64,000 nt of DNA from positions 1-64,000 of the IMG/VR virus record IMGVR_UViG_3300025030_000061, one strand, 5' to 3'. Origin of the DNA: a virus. The first letter of the stretch is position 1, and each line of letters begins with the position of its first letter. Below, piece after piece: positions 6,407 through 14,021 of the stretch. The notes under the pieces were generated by a model. It had not been told where the DNA came from. It did not search any database and worked only from the letters and a program-made list of their open reading frames with translations. The translations under genes and the position numbers were made by a program.

Positions 6407-8164
6407 CTATGCTATGGTCCCTTTGGCGCTGTACGGTTGACCGTTGGGCTCTCCGTACCGGAGGTGACAGTTCTCGGTGCCGCAGCGCATGCAGTCCACC
6501 AGGGTGGGCGATTCGTGCGTGTGCGGGCATGCCTCGGGTGCCACGTTGATGTTCTCGGGCATGTGCTCGATCGCGGCCATGAACTCGGCTTTCCAGCAGT
6601 CGCAGGTCTTGCCGGCGGGCGGGCAGCACTGCGGGGTATGCGGTGCCCTATACTTCACGATGCTGCGGAGGGTTTCGATCTTCCTCCTGGCCTCGACTCG
6701 GCCGTGCTCGCTGTCCTCGAAGGCTTGCTTCATCTCCATGTAGGCTCTTTGCATCTGACCTTTCTGGAGCCGCTTGATCTCTGCAAGCATGCCCTCGGGG
6801 GTCCAGGGCCTTGACAGTTCCAGCGCTTCGCCGAAGCTGGCGAAGATGCGGATGGGAGCCATCAGCGGGGGTTCACCGTACACCGGCTTTGCAGCTTCCC
6901 GGAGACCCTTGATGTCTTCGAGGATCGTGTCAATAGAGGTGCCGGCCGGCCTTCCTAGCGCTCCCTCGACCGCGAGGCAGTCGTTGCAGTACATGATGGG
7001 CGGGTTTTGCTGCAGGCAATCGACTCTGCTCTGGAGCAGGCAGTTGCTGCCGTGCAGGCGGTCGACCTGCTCCTTCACCTGCTGGTACCTGGTGGCGAGG
7101 TCCGTGACGCCGACGTGCCAGACGCCTTCCGGGTGCTCGATGCCGGCGCGTTTCAGCGCGGCGCCAATCAGCTTCATCTGCTCGTGCCAGCTGTGGGTCG
7201 TCTTCCGTTGGAGCTCTACCTCGGATTCCAGCGCGAGGAGGTGGGAAAGCACCTGTCGGAGGGTGGCTCGCCTGGACCCGTCGGCCGTGACGTTGCTGGG
7301 GAAGCCTGCCTCTGACGCAAAGGTGTTGATGTCGGCGTGGGCTCTTTCGATAGCTGCTTCTGCGGCTTTGGCGTCAGCCTTGGATGTCTGGTGGCCGCGT
7401 TCGATTGCCAGCAGGCGCTCGTACTCGTCCTGGGATATGAGGCGGTCGCCATTGGCTAGAGTTCTGTTGTGGGTCCGGTATGCCTCGGCGTGCTGCTGGA
7501 TGCTCTGAATCGTGTCGAGGATGATCTCGATCGGAGTGCCGGGCTTGAGCCTCAGTTTGGTGGTGATCTTTGCCATTTCATCTCCGCAGTCACGATTCGC
7601 CATCCATGCCAGGCTTTTAACTCCTTTGACGTTCCAGGTGTCGGTGTCACTTGCCGGTGGGCACTGGGCGACGCACATCAGGATCTTCTTTATTTCATGC
7701 TGTTCGGCTTTTGCATCGTCAAGGTCCTTGAGGATCGGCTCGATGTGGTGCTCGAATAGCTGGGCCATCTCGGCGCGGAGGGCTGTGCGCTGGTCGGGTG
7801 CCATGCCGGTCCCCCATTCGCCTTCTCTTGCTTCGAGGCCGTAGTCGTGACGCTTGGTGTAGCACATGGCGGTGATGATCTTCTCTCGCTTGGCGAAGGT
7901 TGCGTTGGTCGGGCCGGGTTCAGCAGCCGATACCTTCCCGCCAGCCCTGGTGCCGGAGAAGGTCAGCGGTCGGTCTTGCCCGCGCTGGGGCTCCTCGGTG
8001 TAGGGCACGCCGAGCCGGCCGGCGTAGAACTGCGGCATGATGTGCTGCGCTGCGAACGCTCTGACGACGTCCTCGGGCGTTGTCTTGCCGAGGGTGGATC
8101 CGGTCATGATCCGTAGCATGATGATGGGGATGTTTCTGTGGACGTTTCTGGTGCCTCGCTTCAT
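6407..8164 (-). CDS. large coiled-coil hypothetical protein
   Basis: A 585-aa protein, the longest unknown of this arm. It is helical throughout (residues ~130-520), with Cys clusters at the end (QCCPPAGKTCDCW; CPHTHESPTLVDCMRCG), suggesting a C-terminal zinc site. No catalytic motif seen. It has a good GGAGG ribosome-binding site and an element B copy ~55 nt upstream. Possibly a scaffold-like accessory protein, but function is unknown. Confidence 0.75.
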   Translation of the reverse strand: MKRGTRNVHRNIPIIMLRIMTGSTLGKTTPEDVVRAFAAQHIMPQFYAGRLGVPYTEEPQRGQDRPLTFSGTRAGGKVSAAEPGPTNATFAKREKIITAMCYTKRHDYGLEAREGEWGTGMAPDQRTALRAEMAQLFEHHIEPILKDLDDAKAEQHEIKKILMCVAQCPPASDTDTWNVKGVKSLAWMANRDCGDEMAKITTKLRLKPGTPIEIILDTIQSIQQHAEAYRTHNRTLANGDRLISQDEYERLLAIERGHQTSKADAKAAEAAIERAHADINTFASEAGFPSNVTADGSRRATLRQVLSHLLALESEVELQRKTTHSWHEQMKLIGAALKRAGIEHPEGVWHVGVTDLATRYQQVKEQVDRLHGSNCLLQSRVDCLQQNPPIMYCNDCLAVEGALGRPAGTSIDTILEDIKGLREAAKPVYGEPPLMAPIRIFASFGEALELSRPWTPEGMLAEIKRLQKGQMQRAYMEMKQAFEDSEHGRVEARRKIETLRSIVKYRAPHTPQCCPPAGKTCDCWKAEFMAAIEHMPENINVAPEACPHTHESPTLVDCMRCGTENCHLRYGEPNGQPYSAKGTIA

Positions 8165-8201
8165 GCTGCCTCCTGGGGTATGTGATGTACTGCTGGGTTG
8201 C

Positions 8202-8354
8202 CTAAGCCTTCGCCTGCAGAATGATCGGCTTGTCGCAGTTCGGGCACTCCTCGTCGTCCTCCGGCGGGTCCGAGGCCATCATGGTCTTGCCGCACTCGGT
8301 GACGTAGGTTGCGCTTTTTCCCTCGGCGAGCTGCCAGATGCAGGTTCCTTCCAT
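8202..8354 (-). CDS. 50-aa zinc-ribbon-like protein
   Basis: Begins MEGTCIWQLAEGKSATYVTE and ends CPNCDKPIILQAKA: four cysteines spaced as in small zinc ribbons. GGAGAGG precedes ATG 8354. Element B forms its last codons. Such mini-ribbons are common orphan phage proteins. Confidence 0.6.
   Translation of the reverse strand: MEGTCIWQLAEGKSATYVTECGKTMMASDPPEDDEECPNCDKPIILQAKA
8203..8225 (-). promoter_or_regulatory. element B
   Basis: ATCATTCTG-N8-GGCTTA. The TAG inside GGCTTAG is the stop codon of the 50-aa gene; the 585-aa gene starts ~55 nt downstream. Confidence 0.5.
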
Positions 8355-8366
8355 GGTCCTCTCCTT

Positions 8367-8388
8367 GTGGTGGCCTTCTCAGAATGGC
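8367..8388 (-). promoter_or_regulatory. element B (weak)
   Basis: GCCATTCTG followed by GGCC rather than GGCTT, ~30 nt upstream of the 50-aa gene. The least conserved copy. Confidence 0.3.
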
Positions 8389-8891
8389 CGGTTGTGCAGG
8401 TCCCAGATGTGCTGGGCCAGGGGGGGCTCGATGCCGCGGGTCGCTGCGAGGTCGTGCCAATCGTTGAAGCGCATCCCGATGTTGTAGGCGCCGCAGGCTG
8501 CCTTGAAGCGGTCGAAGAGGAAGGCGTCCTTGTCCTCGGGGCTCCGGTCCTTGATCGTCTCCCAGACGGCCGCGTTCTCCATCATTTCGACCATGACGCC
8601 CAGGTATGCGTCCTTCAGCTCCTGGTCGGTGAACATCGTGCCGTTCCCGGGAGCTACCTGCCAGCAGCCACCGGGCCGGGGCTGGACTGCGACGCCTTCC
8701 TTCCCCATGCGCTCGAGGAGCCTCTTGGCCATGCCGTAGCCGAGGAAGTTCCTCTGCATGATCAGGTGGACGCTGACCTGTCCAGTTTCCTTGGCCTGGG
8801 TGACGGCCTTCTCGTACCACTGGTCTTCGGTTAGCCGCTGCTCGGCGCCGTGGTGTCCGCAGCTCGGGCAGGTCCCTAGTGCGTGGTCCAT
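8379..8891 (-). CDS. FtsK-gamma-like winged-helix protein
   Basis: A 170-aa protein. It opens with CPSCG, and then residues ~39-70 read VSVHLIMQRNFLGYGMAKRL, matching the winged-helix of FtsK gamma domains (S..lQR.f.iGY.rA..l) but without any FtsK motor. The C-terminal half (residues ~80-170) is helical and unassigned. Stand-alone gamma-like domains in phages are thought to bind DNA. It lies one base from the XRE gene stop. Confidence 0.65.
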   Translation of the reverse strand: MDHALGTCPSCGHHGAEQRLTEDQWYEKAVTQAKETGQVSVHLIMQRNFLGYGMAKRLLERMGKEGVAVQPRPGGCWQVAPGNGTMFTDQELKDAYLGVMVEMMENAAVWETIKDRSPEDKDAFLFDRFKAACGAYNIGMRFNDWHDLAATRGIEPPLAQHIWDLHNRPF

Positions 8892-8892
8892 G

Positions 8893-9183
8893 CTAGTCCT
8901 CCCCCTTCGCTGGCCTAGTCGCCATGGCGTATGCGTCCTGGTGGAGCAGCGTCGGCTCGGTCCTGCCGTGCTCCAGGTCGCTGATCTCGGATGCCCGCAT
9001 GCCGATGGCCTTCGCCAACTCGCGGACGCTCATGTCGGCTGCCTGGCGCATCCGCTTCAGCACCTCCCCCTCCTCGGCGAAGGGCCGGGGGGCGTTGAGG
9101 GCTGCTGCAAGTCCGGGGTGGCGCTCGTTGAACTCCTCCTGGGTCAGCATCTCGTGGCCGTCCCTGCTGTTGATGTGGATCAT
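8893..9183 (-). CDS. XRE-family HTH protein
   Basis: A 96-aa protein. Residues ~42-80 form an HTH: LKRMRQAADMSVRELAKAIG, then RASEISDLEHGRTEP. The N-terminal 35 residues are unrelated. It may be antitoxin-like, but no partner toxin is adjacent. It follows the 121-aa gene immediately. A possible binder of one of the repeated elements. Confidence 0.75.
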   Translation of the reverse strand: MIHINSRDGHEMLTQEEFNERHPGLAAALNAPRPFAEEGEVLKRMRQAADMSVRELAKAIGMRASEISDLEHGRTEPTLLHQDAYAMATRPAKGED

Positions 9184-9549
9184 CTAGTCCTCCTCCTCGA
9201 TGTGGGCTTCGATGTGTCCATAGTCGAGTCCGCAGTTCCTCTGCATGATGTCGTCGTGGGCTCGCTTCCTAGCCTCTGCGCTCCAGATCGCGTAGATGTG
9301 CTCGCTGTAGATGGCCTCGTTGTCGAGGTCTTTCCAGTAGGAGCCGAAGACGTGGAAGCGGTGCAGCTCGTCGACTGCCGTCGCCTTGACCATGAGGTCG
9401 CCGGGGATCTCCTCGGTGTCGCCGAACTGGAAGGGCTTGCCGACGTAGTAGGCGCGGGCCTCGTCGATGGTCGCGTTCATCCTGGTGGTGGTCACGTTGC
9501 CGTTCTCCCAGGTGATGCGGTAGGTGTGGGCCTTGGGGCGTTCAGCCAT
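9184..9549 (-). CDS. hypothetical protein
   Basis: A 121-aa protein with a beta-rich N-terminus (HTYRITWENGNVTTTRM) and an acidic helical C-terminus ending IEEED. ATG 9549 lies next to the preceding gene stop. No family recognised. Confidence 0.7.
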   Translation of the reverse strand: MAERPKAHTYRITWENGNVTTTRMNATIDEARAYYVGKPFQFGDTEEIPGDLMVKATAVDELHRFHVFGSYWKDLDNEAIYSEHIYAIWSAEARKRAHDDIMQRNCGLDYGHIEAHIEEED

Positions 9550-9552
9550 GGT

Positions 9553-9858
9553 CTAGTCCTCCTTCCTGGTGTCGGGCTGCCCCAGCTCGTCGCTGTAGTA
9601 GATGCCGTCGGCGGGTACCCGGCGGCGGTCCTTGCAGACCGGGCAGGTGCCGATTTCGAAGCCGCAGCTCTTGGCGTAGTAGCAGGTCGGGTCCATCGGT
9701 CCGGTGTATGCGGGCTCCGGCTTTATGATCTCCCCCACGATGGCCTCGCGGACCTTTTCGAGTTCCGCCACCGAGATGATGGTCCCTGCGTACCCCTCGG
9801 CGCTTCTGAGCAGCCGGTCGACGATGCCGAGCGCTGCGTCCAGTGTCACTTTGCTCAT
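9553..9858 (-). CDS. hypothetical protein with CPVC motif
   Basis: A 101-aa protein with a helical N-terminus and a C-terminal CYYAKSC…CPVC cluster likely to bind zinc. ATGA overlap with the upstream 226-aa gene. Confidence 0.65.
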   Translation of the reverse strand: MSKVTLDAALGIVDRLLRSAEGYAGTIISVAELEKVREAIVGEIIKPEPAYTGPMDPTCYYAKSCGFEIGTCPVCKDRRRVPADGIYYSDELGQPDTRKED

Positions 9859-10535
9859 GCCTGGGCTCCTTTGATCTTCACTGAGAAGGATGGTTTGTAT
9901 GGGCCTGCTCCGCCGTCAGCTCGTTCCGCGACCTCCTGGAGCACCGTTAGTCCCTCATGGGTCACCTCCATGTCGAAGCTGAGTTCGTCTTCGGCAAGCA
10001 TCTCGACAGTGACCAGCAGTTTGTCGTTTTGGGGGACCATGTGCTGGGTCCTCTGGAGCAGTGCCCGCTCGTCTTCGAGTTCGGGGCAGTCCCCGTTGCC
10101 GCGGGAATCGTCATGCCAGGCGTCGGCTCTCTCGATCGCGTAGCCGAGTGCCTTTGTCAGCGCGGTGACCAAGCTGTCGAGCCTCTTGATTTCGTGCTGG
10201 TGCGCGTCCTTGATCGCTGCGGCGTACTGGCTGTTCGGCCTTATTGCCGCGATCGCATCCTGGATCAGCGGCCAGGCCTCCCTGACGCAGCCTCGGGCCT
10301 GGGGCGTCAGGTCGCTGATGTTGAGGACCGCGCAGAGTGTGTCGGCTGCTTCTACCGCGTCGTACAGTTGGGGGGCCGCTGCCATGAGGTTGAACATGCC
10401 CTTCTGGAAGTGGGAGTGGATCTCTCCGTTGATCTGGATACTCGCCAGCCAGTGCTTCTCTTTGTCGAGGAGGGTGGCGAAGTTCGCCTCGCCATCCAGA
10501 TGTGCGGTCCATGGTGCTCTGTGTTTTTCTTCCAT
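9855..10535 (-). CDS. hypothetical phage protein
   Basis: A 226-aa protein. The segment MFNLMAAAPQLYDAVEAADT (~residues 46-65) resembles a small helical repeat often seen in phage accessory proteins, preceded by a beta-rich head. No catalytic motif. ATG 10535 is just after the 58-aa gene, and it is translationally coupled to the next gene. Confidence 0.7.
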   Translation of the reverse strand: MEEKHRAPWTAHLDGEANFATLLDKEKHWLASIQINGEIHSHFQKGMFNLMAAAPQLYDAVEAADTLCAVLNISDLTPQARGCVREAWPLIQDAIAAIRPNSQYAAAIKDAHQHEIKRLDSLVTALTKALGYAIERADAWHDDSRGNGDCPELEDERALLQRTQHMVPQNDKLLVTVEMLAEDELSFDMEVTHEGLTVLQEVAERADGGAGPYKPSFSVKIKGAQA

Positions 10536-10547
10536 GTCGTTGCTCCT

Positions 10548-10724
10548 TTACCTGATTGCCGCGAGTTTGGTCTGGAACCTCTGGGCCTGGATCTGCTTCG
10601 CCTTCCGCTCCAGCCAGTCGTTGAATATCTCCTGGGCTTCCGCCCGATCGAAGCCTTCCGCCATGATGAGGGCGAGGGCCTTCTCCTCTAAGGCGTCGAT
10701 GATTTCCTGTCTCGGGTTCGCCAT
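10548..10724 (-). CDS. 58-aa helical protein
   Basis: 58 codons starting MANPRQEIIDALEEKALALI, entirely helical with a charged C-terminus. It fills the only space between its neighbours, and its ATG is preceded by AGGAGCC-like sequence. Function unknown. Confidence 0.55.
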   Translation of the reverse strand: MANPRQEIIDALEEKALALIMAEGFDRAEAQEIFNDWLERKAKQIQAQRFQTKLAAIR

Positions 10725-10734
10725 GGCCGGGCTC

Positions 10735-11142
10735 CTAGTTGTTGATGCTCGGGGTGAAGAGGTTGAGGGTCAGCATGGCTTCCCAGCGCTGCTTGAGTTC
10801 TTCGGCGATCTCGAGGATGGTCGGCGTGGAGAGCATGTGCTCGTCGTCGAACTTTGCGAGCCAGGCGTCGGCTGCTGCCTTGTCCTCGTTTTCTTCGATG
10901 ACCTCCATCCGCGTCCTCATTTCCTGGAAGGTCATCACCTGGCGGTACCCGCAGGCGCCGGTGTCGCTGTCGTCCGCTGCCATCACCGTGTAGTGGTTCG
11001 GGTTGCCGTCCGGGTCGCCGTGGTAGTAGCGTATTTCCAGGCAGACCGTCACCGGGCCGTCGTAGTGGGTGAGGCTCCAGCAGTCCTGGCCGTGCTTGTT
11101 TTTGCCGAGGTAGAGTTGCGGGATGATCGTCAGGTTTTTCAT
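10735..11142 (-). CDS. hypothetical protein
   Basis: A 135-aa protein: beta-rich N-terminal half (LTIIPQLYLGKNKHGQDCWS), helical C-terminal half. First gene after a double signal (element B plus element A at 11159-11201), so probably the head of a transcript. AGGGGGA ribosome-binding site. Confidence 0.7.
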   Translation of the reverse strand: MKNLTIIPQLYLGKNKHGQDCWSLTHYDGPVTVCLEIRYYHGDPDGNPNHYTVMAADDSDTGACGYRQVMTFQEMRTRMEVIEENEDKAAADAWLAKFDDEHMLSTPTILEIAEELKQRWEAMLTLNLFTPSINN

Positions 11143-11158
11143 GGTGTCCCCCTGGGTA

Positions 11159-11172
11159 TGGTATGCGCTACA
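11159..11172 (-). promoter_or_regulatory. element A operator/promoter
   Basis: TGTAGCGCATACCA 17 nt upstream of the 135-aa gene. It directly follows an element B at the spacing found for the GGTGTAG box in other B copies, linking the two signals. Confidence 0.65.
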
Positions 11173-11179
11173 CCAGGTA

Positions 11180-11201
11180 TAAGCCGGGGCGCCAGAATGA
11201 T
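11180..11201 (-). promoter_or_regulatory. element B
   Basis: ATCATTCTG-N7-GGCTTA, beginning on the stop codon (TGATCATTCTG) of the 82-aa gene. Confidence 0.6.
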
Positions 11202-11449
11202 CAGCAGGTGCAGCCGAGGTCGCTGGGCGTTGCGAGTCTGGCGCGGCCGTGGATCCGACCAGTGAGGATGCAGTGCCGCTTGGCGCACTCGATTGCCCGC
11301 TCCTCGTTCCTGGCCTGGATGTACATGATGCGGCTGTCCGTCTTCTTGCCGTTGCCCTTGGTGAGGTAGACCACCCACTTCTTGAACGGCTTGTCGCGCC
11401 AGTAGGCTTCCGCGTCGAAGAAGAGGTCTGCTTGGTATGCTGTCGCCAT
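11201..11449 (-). CDS. 82-aa hypothetical protein
   Basis: Starts MATAYQADLFFDAEAYWRDK and ends RLATPSDLGCTC. A basic, compact alpha/beta protein with a Cys-terminated end. ATG 11449 follows GGAGAACC. The frame extends far upstream inside the radical-SAM gene, but only this part is credible. Confidence 0.65.
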   Translation of the reverse strand: MATAYQADLFFDAEAYWRDKPFKKWVVYLTKGNGKKTDSRIMYIQARNEERAIECAKRHCILTGRIHGRARLATPSDLGCTC

Positions 11450-11460
11450 GGTGGTTCTCC

Positions 11461-12447
11461 TTATGCCAGGGCCAGTTCCGGCGTGTAGCTCGCCTTCTCT
11501 TTCGCCCAGGGCCAGTAGTCGTCGAAGCTGCAGGTCTTGTAGAAGCGGCCGTTGACCCACCGGGCGAAGTGCTTGAGCCGGGCGTCGCCGCGCTGGTCGT
11601 ATATCATCACGTAGGGGGAGACCTTCATCTCGATCAGTCGGCGGACCCGGTACATGTCCTCGTCGAAGCTGGTGTTGTATCCCGCCAAGGTGAAGCATAG
11701 GTGCTTCCATGGGTTGATGTGCTGCAGGAGTTCCTTGATGCCGTCCATCACCTGGTGTTCGAATGGCATGAGATCCCAGGCGTAGTGCAGCGACCGGAGG
11801 TGCTTGACCTCGGCCAGGGCCTTGGCGATCTCGGGGGTGACGAACCTGACGTCGATCCCCTGGCTGATGTCGATCGTGAGGCTGCGGTCGCGGCACTCGT
11901 GGAGCTTGGCGAGGCAATCCGGATCCGCTGTGAGGTTGTTGTCCATGAGGATGAGGACGTTCGATCGAGGGTTGAGGAGGTCGCCGATGTTGCCGACGCT
12001 GTGGAGCTGTCCTTCCTTCTTGGGGACGATGCAGAACCCGCAGGTCCTGACGCATCCCCTGGTGGTGAAGCCTATTCCGGCGTCCACCAAGGTCTGGGCC
12101 TTCTGGCGCTTCGTCTCCGCCTTCATGATCCCCTTGAGGCGCGGCAGGATGTGCTCGACTCGGTAGAGGTCGTAGTCGGGGCGGCAGGCTGCGACCTCCG
12201 CCGGAAGGGTCTTCGTGTAGTCGTATCCGGTCCCGCCGAACTCGATGCTGGGGTAGATGGCCTGGAGGCGCTCGGCCTTCGCCTTGTTCCTGGTGAAGAT
12301 CACGCTGCAGTAAACCTTGTCCACGTCCCTGGCGCCGAAGTCGTTGAGGACGACCGTATCCCCCTGGGCCTTGTGGTAAGTCGATAGCTGCATGAGGGCG
12401 AGGTTCGGGAGTCTGCCGTCGTAGTCATAGAGTCCGATGCGTGCCAT
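11461..12447 (-). CDS. radical SAM protein
   Basis: A 328-aa protein. RGCVRTCGFCIVPKKEG (~130-146) is a CxxxCxxC [4Fe-4S]/SAM motif. Around it is a B12-binding-like N-terminal region (residues 1-100, IGLYDYDGRLPNLALM) and a TIM-barrel core (DNNLTADPDC, GIDVRFV). This is the layout of MiaB/Elp3-type and phage radical-SAM proteins. The substrate cannot be deduced; nucleic-acid modification is plausible given the methyltransferases and DUF5131 elsewhere in the genome. Confidence 0.85.
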   Translation of the reverse strand: MARIGLYDYDGRLPNLALMQLSTYHKAQGDTVVLNDFGARDVDKVYCSVIFTRNKAKAERLQAIYPSIEFGGTGYDYTKTLPAEVAACRPDYDLYRVEHILPRLKGIMKAETKRQKAQTLVDAGIGFTTRGCVRTCGFCIVPKKEGQLHSVGNIGDLLNPRSNVLILMDNNLTADPDCLAKLHECRDRSLTIDISQGIDVRFVTPEIAKALAEVKHLRSLHYAWDLMPFEHQVMDGIKELLQHINPWKHLCFTLAGYNTSFDEDMYRVRRLIEMKVSPYVMIYDQRGDARLKHFARWVNGRFYKTCSFDDYWPWAKEKASYTPELALA

Positions 12448-12449
12448 AG

Positions 12450-12575
12450 CTATGCCGTCCCTTTCGTCTCGTGATCCGCGAGGATTCGCTTCATGCTTTC
12501 GGGTGTGTACGCCTCGATGATCTCTAGGAGGGTCATGCGGGAGACCTTTGTGCGGATGGGTTCGCGTTGCGCCAT
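12450..12575 (-). CDS. 41-aa hypothetical peptide
   Basis: Starts MAQREPIRTKVSRMTLLEII; basic head and one amphipathic helix. ATG 12575 is two bases after the previous stop with GGAGGCGAATAGCC upstream. Two-base spacing on both sides supports a real gene. Confidence 0.5.
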   Translation of the reverse strand: MAQREPIRTKVSRMTLLEIIEAYTPESMKRILADHETKGTA

Positions 12576-12577
12576 GG

Positions 12578-12760
12578 CTATTCGCCTCCCTTGATTCGGT
12601 CGCTCGTTTCCTGGAGCTTCTTGATTAGGTACTCGTGGTTGTCGACGGGCACGCTGGTGAACATCTGCTCGATCACTCCCATCAGGGGGCCTTCGAGCGT
12701 TGTCGTGACGCGCTCTCCCCACACCTTTGCCTTCGCGTAGTTTTTCTTGGTGGGTGCCAT
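12578..12760 (-). CDS. 60-aa hypothetical protein
   Basis: Starts MAPTKKNYAKAKVWGERVTT; basic N-terminus, helical C-terminus. AGGAGAAAGTAGCC precedes the ATG. Small orphan operon member. Confidence 0.55.
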   Translation of the reverse strand: MAPTKKNYAKAKVWGERVTTTLEGPLMGVIEQMFTSVPVDNHEYLIKKLQETSDRIKGGE

Positions 12761-12762
12761 GG

Positions 12763-13194
12763 CTACTTTCTCCTGATGTGTTCGGTCGACTCCTCGTCGA
12801 TCGTGATGTTGAGGGCCATCACGCAGGTGTCGCAGGTGGGGCCTTTCTCGGTCTGGGTCGCCTCATCGAAGTAGTAGGGGATCCACTTCCCTTCTTCGAT
12901 GGCTCGCTTCTCGGCGATCTTCTTCCCGCAGCAAGAGCAGGCGATCGTCTTGTTGGGCTCCAGCGTCTCGCCGGCTGCCGCTGCCCGCTTCTGCTTCTGG
13001 AGCAGTTCGTTGGCGCGACCGACGATATTCCGCCAGCTCTTGCCGGTCGCGTAGACCGCGTGCTCCTGGTCCTGCACGTAGAACTTCTCGTCGTCGGGGT
13101 TGTAGCTGATAGAGACCTTGCCGATCTGCTGTTGGTCGATTGTCGGTTTGTCGTCCCCGTCAGTCTTGAGGGTGTAGTGGAATTTCTCGGCCAT
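12763..13194 (-). CDS. zinc-finger-like hypothetical protein
   Basis: A 143-aa protein with two CxxC pairs, ACSCCGKKI (~85-93) and CDTC (~121-124), forming a split zinc site after a beta-rich domain. GGGAGGAAACAGTC precedes ATG 13194. Could bind nucleic acid; unassigned. Confidence 0.7.
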   Translation of the reverse strand: MAEKFHYTLKTDGDDKPTIDQQQIGKVSISYNPDDEKFYVQDQEHAVYATGKSWRNIVGRANELLQKQKRAAAAGETLEPNKTIACSCCGKKIAEKRAIEEGKWIPYYFDEATQTEKGPTCDTCVMALNITIDEESTEHIRRK

Positions 13195-13208
13195 GACTGT
13201 TTCCTCCC

Positions 13209-13388
13209 TTAGAGCTTGAAGGCTTCGGCGACGGTGATCTTGATCTCCATGCCGCTGCAGGTGACGGTGGCGCCCTGGGTGGGGTCGTCGGGGAGGTTGA
13301 GCTTGCCGCCGTATGCGGGGTTGAGGTTGAGGCGCTTCATCTTGTTCAGCTTCTGGATCTGCGCGGGGCTCAGGTCGTGCTGTGCCAT
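13209..13388 (-). CDS. 59-aa hypothetical protein
   Basis: Starts MAQHDLSPAQIQKLNKMKRL; N-terminal helix, then a beta hairpin (TVTCSGMEIKITV). AGGAGGAACACC gives a strong ribosome-binding site, and element B lies ~60 nt upstream. Confidence 0.6.
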   Translation of the reverse strand: MAQHDLSPAQIQKLNKMKRLNLNPAYGGKLNLPDDPTQGATVTCSGMEIKITVAEAFKL

Positions 13389-13430
13389 GGTGTTCCTCCT
13401 GGTGCTGGGGTTGGTGCTGCTTCCCCTGGC

Positions 13431-13811
13431 CTAAGCCCTGCTGCCAGAATGATCATCCTCGCCGCGTCTCCAGAGCGCGCCGGGCGCTACCCACCAGCAG
13501 CCGTGTTCCGGGTAGAGCACCGGGACCTCTCCGGGGTGGATCCCTGTGCCTTCGACGAGCTTGCCCTTCTGGCTCGGGCAGGTCCCCATGCAGTAGGCGT
13601 GCGAGGTGACGATGCCGTCTCCGAACTGCCCGCCGTGGACCTTCTCCCCGGATCGGAATCCGCCGGGCCACTCGTCGGAGGCTTTGCCGAATTCGAGTGA
13701 CGCGATTTGGTAGTGCCAGAAGTCTTCCCGCTCTTGGCGTTCGGTCCCGTCGCAAACCCGGTCGAGGTATGCGCGGTCCTCCATCTCCTTCATGGTGTGG
13801 GGAATGGTCAT
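13431..13811 (-). CDS. hypothetical protein
   Basis: A 126-aa protein from ATG 13811, which overlaps the TGA of the upstream gene (ATGA). It is rich in Gly/Trp (WPGGFRSGEKVHGGQFGDG; CWWVAPGALW). No family recognised. Its last codons coincide with an element B copy. Confidence 0.6.
   Translation of the reverse strand: MTIPHTMKEMEDRAYLDRVCDGTERQEREDFWHYQIASLEFGKASDEWPGGFRSGEKVHGGQFGDGIVTSHAYCMGTCPSQKGKLVEGTGIHPGEVPVLYPEHGCWWVAPGALWRRGEDDHSGSRA
13432..13453 (-). promoter_or_regulatory. element B
   Basis: ATCATTCTG-N7-GGCTTA, with the TAG of GGCTTAG serving as the stop of the 126-aa gene; 59-aa gene start ~60 nt downstream. Confidence 0.55.
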
Positions 13812-14008
13812 GCTCTGGCTCTCCGGTACGGTCCCAGGCGCTGCTCGCACTCGGTGATGATGGCCTTGAGGGTGCGCCGGTAGTCGCGCTCCCCGCGCAC
13901 GGAGGTCTTGCTGCGCCGCAAGCTGATGGTGATGGCGAAGCCCTTGCCGGGGTCCTGGATCGTTTCCAGCTGCACCTGGGCGGCTCTTTTCTTCTCGGTT
14001 ATTCTCAT
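13808..14008 (-). CDS. 66-aa basic protein
   Basis: Starts MRITEKKRAAQVQLETIQDP and ends RLGPYRRARA: a short beta strand region followed by a basic helix, as in small nucleic-acid-binding proteins. It directly follows the reverse transcriptase gene (13 nt gap) and may be co-transcribed with the DGR. Whether it helps the DGR is unknown. Confidence 0.6.
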   Translation of the reverse strand: MRITEKKRAAQVQLETIQDPGKGFAITISLRRSKTSVRGERDYRRTLKAIITECEQRLGPYRRARA

Positions 14009-14021
14009 GGTTTAGTCCTTG

